Shown piece after piece: positions 7,174-14,339 of a stretch of DNA of 43,915 bases. The stretch is from NCBI GenBank assembly GCA_016714815.1, contig JADKBZ010000035.1, positions 1 through 43,915 of the forward strand, in the 5' to 3' direction. The notes below the pieces were generated by a model, which did not search any database, was not told where the DNA came from, and saw only the letters and a program-made list of their open reading frames with translations. The first letter of the stretch is position 1. The number at the start of each line of letters is the position of its first letter. The stretch comes from Holophagales bacterium (GTDB lineage Bacteria > Acidobacteriota > Thermoanaerobaculia > UBA5066). A program made the position numbers and the translations under genes.

Positions 7174-9159
7174 ATGGCCGACAGACCGTCCCACTTCCGG
7201 GCGGGGGAGACCGTCGCCGACCGCTACCGCGTGGTCCGCTGGATCGCGTCGGGAGGGATGGGCGACGTCTACGAGGTGGAGGACGCCCTCGCGCGGACCG
7301 TCGTCGCGCTCAAGACGCTCGCCGCCGGTCCGGCCGCGGCCCCCGAGATCGTGGAGCGGCTCCGGCGGGAGCTCGTCCTCGCCCGGCGCATTCCGCATCC
7401 GTCGGTCTGCCGCGTCTACGACATCGGGCTTCACCGGGGGGGGCCGTCCGACCCGCCGCTCGCCTTCCTCACGATGGAGCTCCTCCAGGGGGAGACGCTC
7501 GGGAGCTGCATCCTGCGCGAAGGACCGCTCGACCCGCGGCGGGCGCGGGAGATCCTCGTTCCGGTCCTCGAGGGGCTCGCCGCCCTGCACGAAGAGGGGA
7601 TCCTCCACCGTGACCTGAAGACCGACAACGTCTTCCTGGCGAAGGGGGGCGATGGCGCCGAACGGGTCGTCATCACCGACTTCGGCGTAGCGCTCGACCT
7701 GACGGCGGCGGACGAAGAGGGCCTGACCCGCTCCGGCGTCGTCGTCGGGACTCTCGAGTACGCCTCTCCCGAGCTCCTCGAAGGCGAGCCCCTGACGCCA
7801 CGCTCGGACCTCTACTCTGTCGGCGTCGTCGTCCACGAGATGCTGACGGGAAAGCGGCCCTTCTCGGGAGCCAGCTCGTTCTCGGAAGCGGCGCAGCGCC
7901 TCTTCGGCGACCCGGCGCCGATCGCGCGCCTCGGCTCACCGGAGGCCGATCGGCTCGCCGAGCTCTCCGAGCGTTGCCTCGAGCGCGACCCGGCGCGGCG
8001 CTTCGCGACGGCTGCCGAGGCGCTCGAGTCTCTCCGGGCGGCGAATGCGCCTTCGAGGTCGAGACGCCCCCGCGCGAGGCCGCGGGGAGGCGCTCGCGCC
8101 GTCGTGCTGGGGGCGGGCGCGCTGGCGGCCGTCCTGATCGCGCTCGCCCTGGCCTGGCCCTCGATCCGGCCCGGGACGCGGCGTAGCCCTGCGGCGGCGC
8201 GACCCGAGGCGTTCGAGCTCTACGTCCGCGGGAAGGCGCTTCGGAACCTCGAGGGGATCGAGCTGCTCCGCAGGTCCGCCGAGCTCGATCCCTCCTTCGT
8301 CCCGGCGTGGACGGCGCTCGCGGCCGCCTACCTGCAGTCGACGGGTCCGCATCTCCTCGGATGGAAGGGCTACGAGGGGGCCGAGCAGGCCCTCGAGAGG
8401 GCGCTCGCCCTCGAGCCCGGGAACCGGGATGCCGGACTCCTCCTGCCGATCGTCCAGGTCGAGACCGGGCGCGCCGCGGAGGGAGTGGCCCGGCTCGAGC
8501 AGCTACGCCGGGCTGCGCCGCGCGACGCCGACGTCCTCTGGACGCTCAGCTACGGTTACCGTTACCTCGGGCTCCTCGAGAGGTCGCTCGAGCTCGGGCA
8601 ACGGGCGCTCGAGCGGGAGCCGCGTCTTCGCGAGGATGCTTCGTGGGCCTTCAATACGCTCCTCTACCTCGGGAGGGTCCAGGAGTTCGTCGACACCCTT
8701 CCGTCGAGGGTCGACTCCTACACGACCTTCTACCGGGGCTACGCGGCGCTCCACCTGGGGCAGGACGCCGACGCGGCGCGGCTCTTCTCGGAGGCCTACC
8801 GCCTCGACGCCACCTCCTTCTACGCCCAGGCCGGAAAAGCCGTCGAGCTCGGGCTGGGCGGCGATGCCGCGAGAGGTGAGGTGATCCTCGACGCGCTCTG
8901 GGAGGGCTCGAAGAAGGGGCGCGCCAACGACGGGGAGACGCTCCTCAAGCTCGCCGAGGCCAACTGGAAGCTCGGACGCGGCGCGGAGGCGCTCGCAGCG
9001 GCGGAGGCCTCGATCGACCAGGGATTTCTCTGCGTCTCGTTCCTCGAGTCCGATCCCCTGTTGAAAGGGCTCTGGGCGCTCCCGGGCGGGGCCGGACTGC
9101 TCGAGCGGGCGAGAGGAAAGCAGCGCGAGGCGCTCGCGGCCCTGGAGCGGGCGCCGTAG
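7174..9159 (+). CDS. Transmembrane Ser/Thr protein kinase with C-terminal TPR domain
   Basis: Start taken at ATG 7174, immediately before the kinase domain; a GTG at 7021 would add the parvulin remnant. Of 661 residues, about 25-290 form a Hanks-type kinase: glycine loop 'IASGGMGDVYEV', ATP lysine K47, catalytic 'HRDLKTDN' with D147, DFG with D169, and 'GTLEYASPELL'. A transmembrane helix at about 309-329 follows a basic linker. Residues from about 340 are TPR-like repeats, placed outside the membrane if the kinase is cytosolic. The family phosphorylates proteins in response to signals read by the external part. No phosphatase or substrate gene is adjacent. A hairpin terminator follows. Confidence 0.92.
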   Translation: MADRPSHFRAGETVADRYRVVRWIASGGMGDVYEVEDALARTVVALKTLAAGPAAAPEIVERLRRELVLARRIPHPSVCRVYDIGLHRGGPSDPPLAFLTMELLQGETLGSCILREGPLDPRRAREILVPVLEGLAALHEEGILHRDLKTDNVFLAKGGDGAERVVITDFGVALDLTAADEEGLTRSGVVVGTLEYASPELLEGEPLTPRSDLYSVGVVVHEMLTGKRPFSGASSFSEAAQRLFGDPAPIARLGSPEADRLAELSERCLERDPARRFATAAEALESLRAANAPSRSRRPRARPRGGARAVVLGAGALAAVLIALALAWPSIRPGTRRSPAAARPEAFELYVRGKALRNLEGIELLRRSAELDPSFVPAWTALAAAYLQSTGPHLLGWKGYEGAEQALERALALEPGNRDAGLLLPIVQVETGRAAEGVARLEQLRRAAPRDADVLWTLSYGYRYLGLLERSLELGQRALEREPRLREDASWAFNTLLYLGRVQEFVDTLPSRVDSYTTFYRGYAALHLGQDADAARLFSEAYRLDATSFYAQAGKAVELGLGGDAARGEVILDALWEGSKKGRANDGETLLKLAEANWKLGRGAEALAAAEASIDQGFLCVSFLESDPLLKGLWALPGGAGLLERARGKQREALAALERAP

Positions 9160-9167
9160 GGCGGGGA

Positions 9168-9191
9168 GAGCCGGGGGCCGTCGCCCCGCTC
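9168..9191. terminator. Terminator between convergent genes
   Basis: GAG-C-CGGGG / CCCCG-CTC stem with a 7-base loop and one bulge, located 9 bases after the kinase stop and before the end of the convergent membrane-protein gene. Confidence 0.45.
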
Positions 9192-9235
9192 CCGGAGGCT
9201 GCCCTTGGCCGCGCGCTGCCGCTCTGTCCCGAGCC

Positions 9236-10444
9236 TCAGCTGTCGTAGAGCTCGCGCGCGGCGACCCGGACGTCCCGTGGGACGTCGAGCGGGAAGCCGG
9301 TGTGGAACGCCGCGAACCGGGCGAACGCGAGGACGGTGGAGCCGTCGTTCACCTCCCGCGCGAGCCGGAGCGACATGCCGTCGCCCTTCGCCTCGAGCGT
9401 GAACCAGTCGTCCCCGTCCGAATCGCCGGACAGGGTGACGGCGAGCGTCCCTCGCCGCACCTCCCGCCGCCTCTCCCACGGCCCGACGCGGACGGACCGC
9501 GAGAGGCTGCCTCTCCGCAGGAGCCAGGTCTTTCTCGCGAACGCCGCCCACAGGCAGAGGAGGTCGATGGACAGAGTCGCCGCGGCGAAGAAGAGCGTGA
9601 CCCCGGCCGTCTCGCGCCCCGAAACGACGAGGAACGCGACGAAGGCGCTCGTGACGAGCGCCACGGCCGTGAGGCCGCAGCCCGACGCCCTCTTCGACTT
9701 CTCGGGCGCGGGCCCGAGGAGGACCCCGCCTTCGGGGAGGGGCTCGGCCCGAAAGCCCGCGGGAACCGGAGGCGCCGCCACGCTCGCGGCCTCGGCGTCC
9801 GCCGCTGCGCCAGGGTGCGGCAGGCCGAGCGCCGAGCGGAGCCGGGCCGCGAGCCACTCGGCCACGTTCGCCGGCGTTCCCGACGAGAGGAGGATCTCCT
9901 TGCCGCGGACCCTCGCGACGACGCGGCTGCGGCGAGGCTCGGCGAAGAGCGCCGTCACCTCGGGGGCGGTGAAGAGGCGGTGCCGTCCGAACGGCCCGGC
10001 GGCGCGCCGCCAGGTGAACTCCCCGGGCCGGACCGTGAACCGGTCGCTTCCGGCGAGGAGGCGGAGGAGCTCCCACATCGCGCCGAGGCCGCCCCAGGTC
10101 CAGAGCGACAGCCAGGCGGCGAGGAAGGCGAGGACCGGCCAGGGGAGGAACCCGTCGACTCGCGGCGGGCGCGGCCAGTGGCCGGGCAGCAGCTCGCGAA
10201 GTCCCTCGAGGATCGGCGTGGCGAGCGGCCCGAGGAGGAAGGCGAGCGCGGCGACCTCGCCGACCGCCCAGCCGCAGAGCCAGAAGGCGAGGAACGCGGC
10301 AATGGGGAAGCGGACCCAGCTCGTCGGCGTCAGGACGATCTCTTCGCCGTCGGGGAGCGGCCGCACCGACACGGTCCCGCCGGGGGCCTCGGGAACGGGG
10401 GCCCTCGGGCCGCTTCCGTCCGCTGAGAGAGGTGCGCCGGACAC
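9236..10444 (-). CDS. Multi-pass membrane protein of unknown function
   Basis: 402 residues from a GTG start at 10444; the start is uncertain because no clear ribosome site precedes it. Four hydrophobic segments are visible, two near the N-terminus ('FPIAAFLAFWLCGWAVGEVA', 'WPVLAFLAAWLSLWTWGGLG') and two central ('LTAVALVTSAFVAFLVVSG', 'VTLFFAAATLSIDLLCLWAAF'). Two soluble beta-rich domains separated by these pairs each contain a strand pattern of the PH-like kind ('RFTVRPGEFTWRR', 'TWLLRRGSLSRSVRVGPWERR'). The internal similarity of the halves suggests an ancient duplication. Its promoter region is shared with a terminator for the next minus-strand gene. No function assigned. Confidence 0.75.
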   Translation of the reverse strand: MSGAPLSADGSGPRAPVPEAPGGTVSVRPLPDGEEIVLTPTSWVRFPIAAFLAFWLCGWAVGEVAALAFLLGPLATPILEGLRELLPGHWPRPPRVDGFLPWPVLAFLAAWLSLWTWGGLGAMWELLRLLAGSDRFTVRPGEFTWRRAAGPFGRHRLFTAPEVTALFAEPRRSRVVARVRGKEILLSSGTPANVAEWLAARLRSALGLPHPGAAADAEAASVAAPPVPAGFRAEPLPEGGVLLGPAPEKSKRASGCGLTAVALVTSAFVAFLVVSGRETAGVTLFFAAATLSIDLLCLWAAFARKTWLLRRGSLSRSVRVGPWERRREVRRGTLAVTLSGDSDGDDWFTLEAKGDGMSLRLAREVNDGSTVLAFARFAAFHTGFPLDVPRDVRVAARELYDS

Positions 10445-10513
10445 GTGGTTATCGTAGCTGGTGGCGCGTGAGAAGCGGATGAAGGGCCGGTGCGGCCGAG
10501 GGCGACGTGCACG

Positions 10514-10547
10514 CGGCCCGCACTTCGAGCGATCGAGGTGCGGGCCG
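10514..10547 (-). terminator. Strong hairpin downstream of the ECF-controlled secreted gene
   Basis: Arms CGGCCCGCAC and GTGCGGGCCG are perfectly complementary, and the intervening 14 bases are themselves partly palindromic (TCGA...TCGA). It lies about 50 bases past the stop of the minus-strand secreted gene. Confidence 0.55.
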
Positions 10548-10597
10548 GGTGCGGACGAGCGCTTCGAGCTCCTCCCGAGAGTCGGGGAAGGCGGCCG

Positions 10598-12001
10598 TCA
10601 GGGCTTCGTCACCTCGCCCGTCTCGAGGTCGATCGTGAAGGTCACGGTCTTGTTGCGGTAGACGTAGGTCCCCTGCGCGTACCGGGTCCCGTTGAAGGTC
10701 ACCGTGATCGTGATCCCGCCCGAGATCACCGTGACCGTCCCGCTCGTCGGGTAGGCGCCCGTGGTCTTCGGGATCACCACGTTCGACACCGTGACGTCGC
10801 CCGAGGCGCCCTGGTACGTCCCGGTTCCGGTCCCGTTCACCGAGAGCGCCGTCACTCCCTGCATGACCCCGCCGACGACGAGGTCGAAGTCGAGCGCCCC
10901 CTGCAGGCCCGCGGCCGTCCCCTTCGCCCAGATCGAGCTCGTCTCGGAGGGGCGGTAGAACTTCATCGAGGCCCCGGAGGCGGCCCGGAACTGGAGCGCG
11001 AACGACGCCTGCTGCCCGCTTTCGAGTCGGATCGAGATCGTCCAGGTGCCCGTCGCCTCGTCCCAGCTGCCGGTGAACGGCGGCTCGGCGAGCGCCGCGA
11101 GACCGCTCGTCCCGACTCCGACGCGCGGGGCCAGGTCGAAGGCGCCGCTGGCGACCGTGGCGCTCGTGTAGGCGGCGCTCGCGGCAAGCCCCTCCGCCGA
11201 AGAGGCCTCGGCCTCGACGAGGAGACCCTCCTTGAAGCTCATCTCGAACCCGGCCGAGTCCTGGGACCCGTTCGCGATCTGCGTCCCGTAGACGAGGACC
11301 GAGCCGCTGCCGGAGACGACGGTCGCCTCCAGGCGGGCGTTGTCCTGCGTCGCCGCCGAGAGGTCGGAGGATGAGACCTGCCGGGCCTCCCAGGCGCCGA
11401 GCTCGTACTCCTTCGAGGCGACCTCCGCCCCGGTCAGCGAACGGAGCGTGGCGCGGATCTTCGCGCCCGCGCCGGTGAGCTCGACGAAGCCGAAGTTGTA
11501 GCGGAAGTCGCTCCCGGTGACGACCCCCTGGAGGTGGGCGGTCTCGCCCGCGACGAGGGCGAACGAGGCCGGGATGGCGCCGAAGAAGAGCCCCTTCGTG
11601 TCGCGCATCGAGGAGCCCGGCGGAAAGTCGTAGGTCCGCGACGAGACGAGGAGGCGGGTCGTCGAGACGAATCGAAGCGCCCCGGAAGCCGAGGTCAGCC
11701 CGAAGAGGTCGGTGACGACGTTCTGGTAGACGCGCGATTCCCCGGGGGTGAGGGTGAGAGCTTTCACCTGCGGCTGAGGGTTCGGCTGCCCCTGGAGGTA
11801 GAGCCGTGCCTCGATCGTGGCCGTGCTGGACTGGGAGAGATTGGTGATCCAGACGGTCGAGGTGAACTGGGCCCCGCCCGCTCCGGCGATGCGGGCGACG
11901 GCGGGGATCAGGACGTCGGTGCCCGTAAAGCCGGCCAGGGCCGGGACGGGCGCCAGGAGGGCGGCCAGGACGAGCGTCAGCGCGAATCGGGTCAGTCTCA
12001 T
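10598..12001 (-). CDS. Secreted protein, ECF-sigma target; GTDV module
   Basis: ATG at 12001 is chosen over the in-frame GTG at 12007 because AAGGAG sits 5 bases upstream of the ATG. The 467-residue product has a signal peptide 'MRLTRFALTLVLAALLAPVPALA' followed by 'GFTGTDVLIPAVARIAG'. Residues about 25-230 match, motif by motif, the N-terminal module of the collagen/propeller protein at 2178: 'WITN', 'LTPGESRVYQNVVTDLFGL', 'SGALRF', 'RYNFGFVEL', 'SAGFEMSF'. The rest (about 240-467) is a Thr/Ser/Gly-rich beta domain. A TGTAACC-N16-CGTC promoter stands just upstream, identical in design to that of the divergent sigma gene. Probably exported and made under envelope or surface signals (inference). 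Confidence 0.85.
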   Translation of the reverse strand: MRLTRFALTLVLAALLAPVPALAGFTGTDVLIPAVARIAGAGGAQFTSTVWITNLSQSSTATIEARLYLQGQPNPQPQVKALTLTPGESRVYQNVVTDLFGLTSASGALRFVSTTRLLVSSRTYDFPPGSSMRDTKGLFFGAIPASFALVAGETAHLQGVVTGSDFRYNFGFVELTGAGAKIRATLRSLTGAEVASKEYELGAWEARQVSSSDLSAATQDNARLEATVVSGSGSVLVYGTQIANGSQDSAGFEMSFKEGLLVEAEASSAEGLAASAAYTSATVASGAFDLAPRVGVGTSGLAALAEPPFTGSWDEATGTWTISIRLESGQQASFALQFRAASGASMKFYRPSETSSIWAKGTAAGLQGALDFDLVVGGVMQGVTALSVNGTGTGTYQGASGDVTVSNVVIPKTTGAYPTSGTVTVISGGITITVTFNGTRYAQGTYVYRNKTVTFTIDLETGEVTKP

Positions 12002-12025
12002 CGTCACTCCTTCTCTGTGGGAGAA

Positions 12026-12052
12026 GACGTGCCGGGGCCGGCGGTGGTTACA
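12026..12052 (-). promoter_or_regulatory. ECF-sigma promoter for the secreted protein
   Basis: On the minus strand TGTAACC (12052-12046), 16-base spacer, CGTC (12029-12026). The ATG at 12001 is about 25 bases beyond, leaving a short leader containing AAGGAG. It is a sequence twin of the divergent promoter. Confidence 0.8.
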
Positions 12053-12085
12053 GCCGCGGACTGGCGCGGGTCCTGCCGTCGGGCG

Positions 12086-12112
12086 TGTAACCGCGATCGC
12101 GGCCGCGCCGTC
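12086..12112 (+). promoter_or_regulatory. ECF-sigma promoter, autoregulatory
   Basis: TGTAACC (12086-12092), 16-base spacer, CGTC (12109-12112). A -35 element with AAC and a CGTC -10 element are standard for group-4 sigma factors, and the next plus-strand gene encodes one, so autoregulation is the natural reading. Confidence 0.8.
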
Positions 12113-12197
12113 TTTCGTAGGAGGCCGCCCGCGAGCGGCGACGCGACGCGACGGAAGGAGGCTGCCGTGCCCGGGACGTCCAGACTATCCTCGCGAC

Positions 12198-12749
12198 GTG
12201 TGCGGCTCCTCGACCGAGGACTCGGATGGATCGCTTGCCGCGAGCGCGGCAGCCGGGAACGGGGAAGCCTTCGACGAGCTCGTCCGCAGGCACCAGCCGC
12301 GTCTCCTGCGTCTGGCGGGGAGGTTCTTCCGGCGGCCGGAGCTGGTCGAGGAGGTCGTCCAGGAGGCGTTCCTCAAGGCGTATACCTGCCTGAAAGGCTT
12401 CCGCGGCGATCGCCCCTTCGGCCACTGGCTCACCCGGATCGCCGTCAACGCCAGCTACGATCAGCTGCGACGGCAGCGGGCCAGGCCCGAGACGGCCCTC
12501 GACGACGCCTCGGTCCTCGATCTCCTGGCCTCGCCGGACGGCACCGAGAGCGAGGTGGCGCGGATCACGGCCGGGCAGCTCCTCGCGCGCCTCTCCCCCG
12601 AGGAGCGGCTCGTCCTCACCCTCACGGTCCTCGAGAATCTCCCCGTGAAAGACGTGGCCGGGCTCACCGGCTGGTCGATCCCCAACGTAAAGGTCAGGGC
12701 CTTCCGTGCGCGAAGGAAGCTGCGCCGGGTCCTCGGAGGTGTTTCGTGA
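12198..12749 (+). CDS. ECF-family RNA polymerase sigma factor
   Basis: The frame is open far upstream, but the promoter at 12086-12112 limits the start; GTG at 12198 is the only in-frame ATG, GTG or TTG codon after it and gives 183 residues, normal for the family. It has no clear ribosome site. Region 2: 'FDELVRRHQPRLLRLAGRFF', 'EEVVQEAFLKAYTCLKGFRG' and 'FGHWLTRIAVNASYDQLRR'. Region 4 helix-turn-helix: 'LARLSPEERLVLTLTVLENL' through 'SIPNVKVRAFRARRKLRRVL'. Its stop overlaps the next start (TGATG). With the two following genes it forms a compact sigma/anti-sigma/sensor operon. It probably recognises the twin TGTAACC-N16-CGTC promoters. Confidence 0.93.
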   Translation: MCGSSTEDSDGSLAASAAAGNGEAFDELVRRHQPRLLRLAGRFFRRPELVEEVVQEAFLKAYTCLKGFRGDRPFGHWLTRIAVNASYDQLRRQRARPETALDDASVLDLLASPDGTESEVARITAGQLLARLSPEERLVLTLTVLENLPVKDVAGLTGWSIPNVKVRAFRARRKLRRVLGGVS

Positions 12750-13066
12750 TGAAGGAGCCGACGGACGCCGTCCTCTGGAAGGTCCTCGCCGCCGCCTCCT
12801 CGCGGGAGGGAGAGCTGCCCCTCCCCTCGCCCTTCCTCGGGGCCCGCGTCCGGGCGGTCGCGGCGGCCCGGCTCACCGACGAGCATCCGATCGGGCAGCT
12901 CGCCTGGCGCCTCCTGCCGGCACTGACCCTCGCGGGGCTCCTCCTGAGCGGCGTCAGCGTCGTCGCGACGCGGGAGGCGGCGGCGGCGCGGCGGGCGGCG
13001 GTCGCGAGCCTCTCTACCGGCGACGTGCTCCTCGCGATATCGATGCGGTCAGGAGGCTCCCGGTGA
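12749..13066 (+). CDS. Small single-pass membrane protein, putative anti-sigma factor
   Basis: 105 residues; ATG at 12749 overlaps the sigma stop by one base, and its own stop overlaps the next start (GTGA). The N-terminal part of about 50 residues is predicted cytosolic, followed by one transmembrane helix at about 55-74 ('LLPALTLAGLLLSGVSVVA') and a short Ala/Arg-rich tail. No zinc-binding HxxxCxxC motif is present, so it is not a ZAS-type anti-sigma. Position, size, topology and tight coupling are those of membrane anti-sigma factors such as CnrY. Assignment rests on context, not similarity. Confidence 0.7.
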   Translation: MKEPTDAVLWKVLAAASSREGELPLPSPFLGARVRAVAAARLTDEHPIGQLAWRLLPALTLAGLLLSGVSVVATREAAAARRAAVASLSTGDVLLAISMRSGGSR

Positions 13067-13485
13067 CGGCGCCGATCGGCGCGGCGAAGGCGAGGGCCGC
13101 CGTCGCCGGCGTCTTCGTGGCGGGCTTCCTCTGCGGCGCTGCGGTCGTCCAGACGTACCGCTCGCGCCTCGAGAACCGCCTTCTCTCGTCGCCTCACCCG
13201 ATGGCGGAGGTCCTCCTGAGGAACCTCGACGACGAGCTCTCGCTGTCGCCCGAGCAGGAGCGGGTTGCCTTCGACGCGATCGTCGCGACGCGCGAGGAGG
13301 CGATGCGGCTCATCGATCCCCGGAAGGTCGAGGCGCTCTTCCTCGGCGCGGAGGCGCGCATCGCCGCGACCCTCGACCCGAAGCAGCGAGCACGGTTCGC
13401 CCGGCTCGTCGCCGCCCGCAAGAAGATCATCGCCCCGAGAGGCGCGGCCCTCGACCAGCAGCCGGCGCCGTCCCCGGGGCCGTAG
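13063..13485 (+). CDS. Membrane-anchored Spy/CpxP-like periplasmic sensor
   Basis: GTG at 13063 overlaps the previous stop and has AGGAGG 8 bases upstream. The 140-residue product has an uncleaved N-terminal anchor at about 12-30 ('AAVAGVFVAGFLCGAAVV') and a helical periplasmic part with two LTxxQ-like motifs, 'LSLSPEQERVAF' at about 59-70 and 'TLDPKQRARF' at about 103-112, as in Spy, CpxP and the CnrX sensor. Only one histidine (H45) is present, so the multi-His metal site of CnrX is absent and the signal may be something other than Ni or Co. Together with its neighbours this gives an H-Y-X type module in a changed gene order. Confidence 0.75.
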   Translation: MTAPIGAAKARAAVAGVFVAGFLCGAAVVQTYRSRLENRLLSSPHPMAEVLLRNLDDELSLSPEQERVAFDAIVATREEAMRLIDPRKVEALFLGAEARIAATLDPKQRARFARLVAARKKIIAPRGAALDQQPAPSPGP

Positions 13486-13588
13486 CCGGGCGAGAGGGCA
13501 ATCGGGGAGGCGCCCCCGGCGCCACGTCGAGGGCCCTTCTGCTTCCCCTGGCTGGCGCAACGCGAGCGGACGCTGGCATCATTCCGCC

Positions 13589-14113
13589 ATGCGTCGTTCC
13601 TGGCTCGTCGTACTCCTCGCCGGCCTTTCCTCTCTCGCCGCCGGCGCGCCGGCGCCGCCGCAGCCGGCCGGTCCCGAAGCGCTCGTGACGGCCGTCTACC
13701 GCCGGATCGTGGCGGACGGGGGCGAGGCGGGCGGTCAGTTCTTCTGGGGCGATCCGAAGGTGCGAGGGAAGAGCTTTTCCCGCGAGCTCCTCGACCTCTG
13801 GGAGCGTGCCGCCGAGCTGCAGGACAAGAACGACGACGGCGTCGGCGCCGTCGACTGGGACCCGGTCACGGCCTCGCAGGACCCGATGGTGAAGTCGTTC
13901 ACCACGAAGGTCGAGCGGAGTGACGCCACCTCGGCGACCGTCGCGGTGACGCTCGTCGACGGACGCGGCCGCCGCGCCGTCGCCGCGGACGAGGTCGTCC
14001 GGTGGGACCTCGTCCGCGAGTCCGGTGCCTGGAAGGTCGGCGATATCCGGGGCTCCGTCGACGGGAAGCCGTGGTCGGTGCGGGCCAGCCTGAAGGCGTA
14101 TATCGACCAGTGA
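13589..14113 (+). CDS. Exported DUF3828-like protein
   Basis: 174 residues from ATG 13589; signal peptide 'MRRSWLVVLLAGLSSLAAG' followed by a Pro/Ala linker. The mature domain has the outline of DUF3828-type proteins: 'LVTAVYRRIV', 'FSRELLDLWERAAELQ', 'DWDPVTASQDPM', a strand-rich core 'SATVAVTLVDGRGRR', 'VVRWDLVRESGAWKVGDI' and a C-terminal helix 'SVRASLKAYID'. Function of the family is not established; many are periplasmic. A hairpin terminator lies about 80 bases after the stop. No partner gene is obvious. Confidence 0.75.
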   Translation: MRRSWLVVLLAGLSSLAAGAPAPPQPAGPEALVTAVYRRIVADGGEAGGQFFWGDPKVRGKSFSRELLDLWERAAELQDKNDDGVGAVDWDPVTASQDPMVKSFTTKVERSDATSATVAVTLVDGRGRRAVAADEVVRWDLVRESGAWKVGDIRGSVDGKPWSVRASLKAYIDQ

Positions 14114-14193
14114 CGGGGCGGCCGTCCTCGCCGTCCGCTGCTACCGGAGGCCCTTCCAGACGACCGCCGCCAGGGAGATGATCCTTGCGGGCG

Positions 14194-14214
14194 AGCTCCG
14201 GATCGACCGGAGCT
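14194..14214. terminator. Terminator between convergent genes
   Basis: Perfect 8-bp stem AGCTCCGG / CCGGAGCT with a 5-base loop, followed on the plus strand by GAAAGG. It lies in the 226-base gap between the DUF3828-like gene and the convergent hydrolase; nothing else is recognised there. Confidence 0.5.
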
Positions 14215-14339
14215 GAAAGGCCGACGGCAGCCGCCTGCGTGCCGCGACCGTCTGCGCGATCGGGATGAACGACGCCGGGGCAGGGCGGGGACGCCCGTTC
14301 CGGGAGGGACGCCGAGCCCGCCCTCCGGCAGGTGACGGG

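Noticed and set aside
11534..12700. Long plus frame opposite the secreted gene, running into the 105-residue membrane protein
   Set aside because: Only the part from 12749 onward is protein-like; the rest is antisense to the secreted gene or out of frame with the sigma gene.
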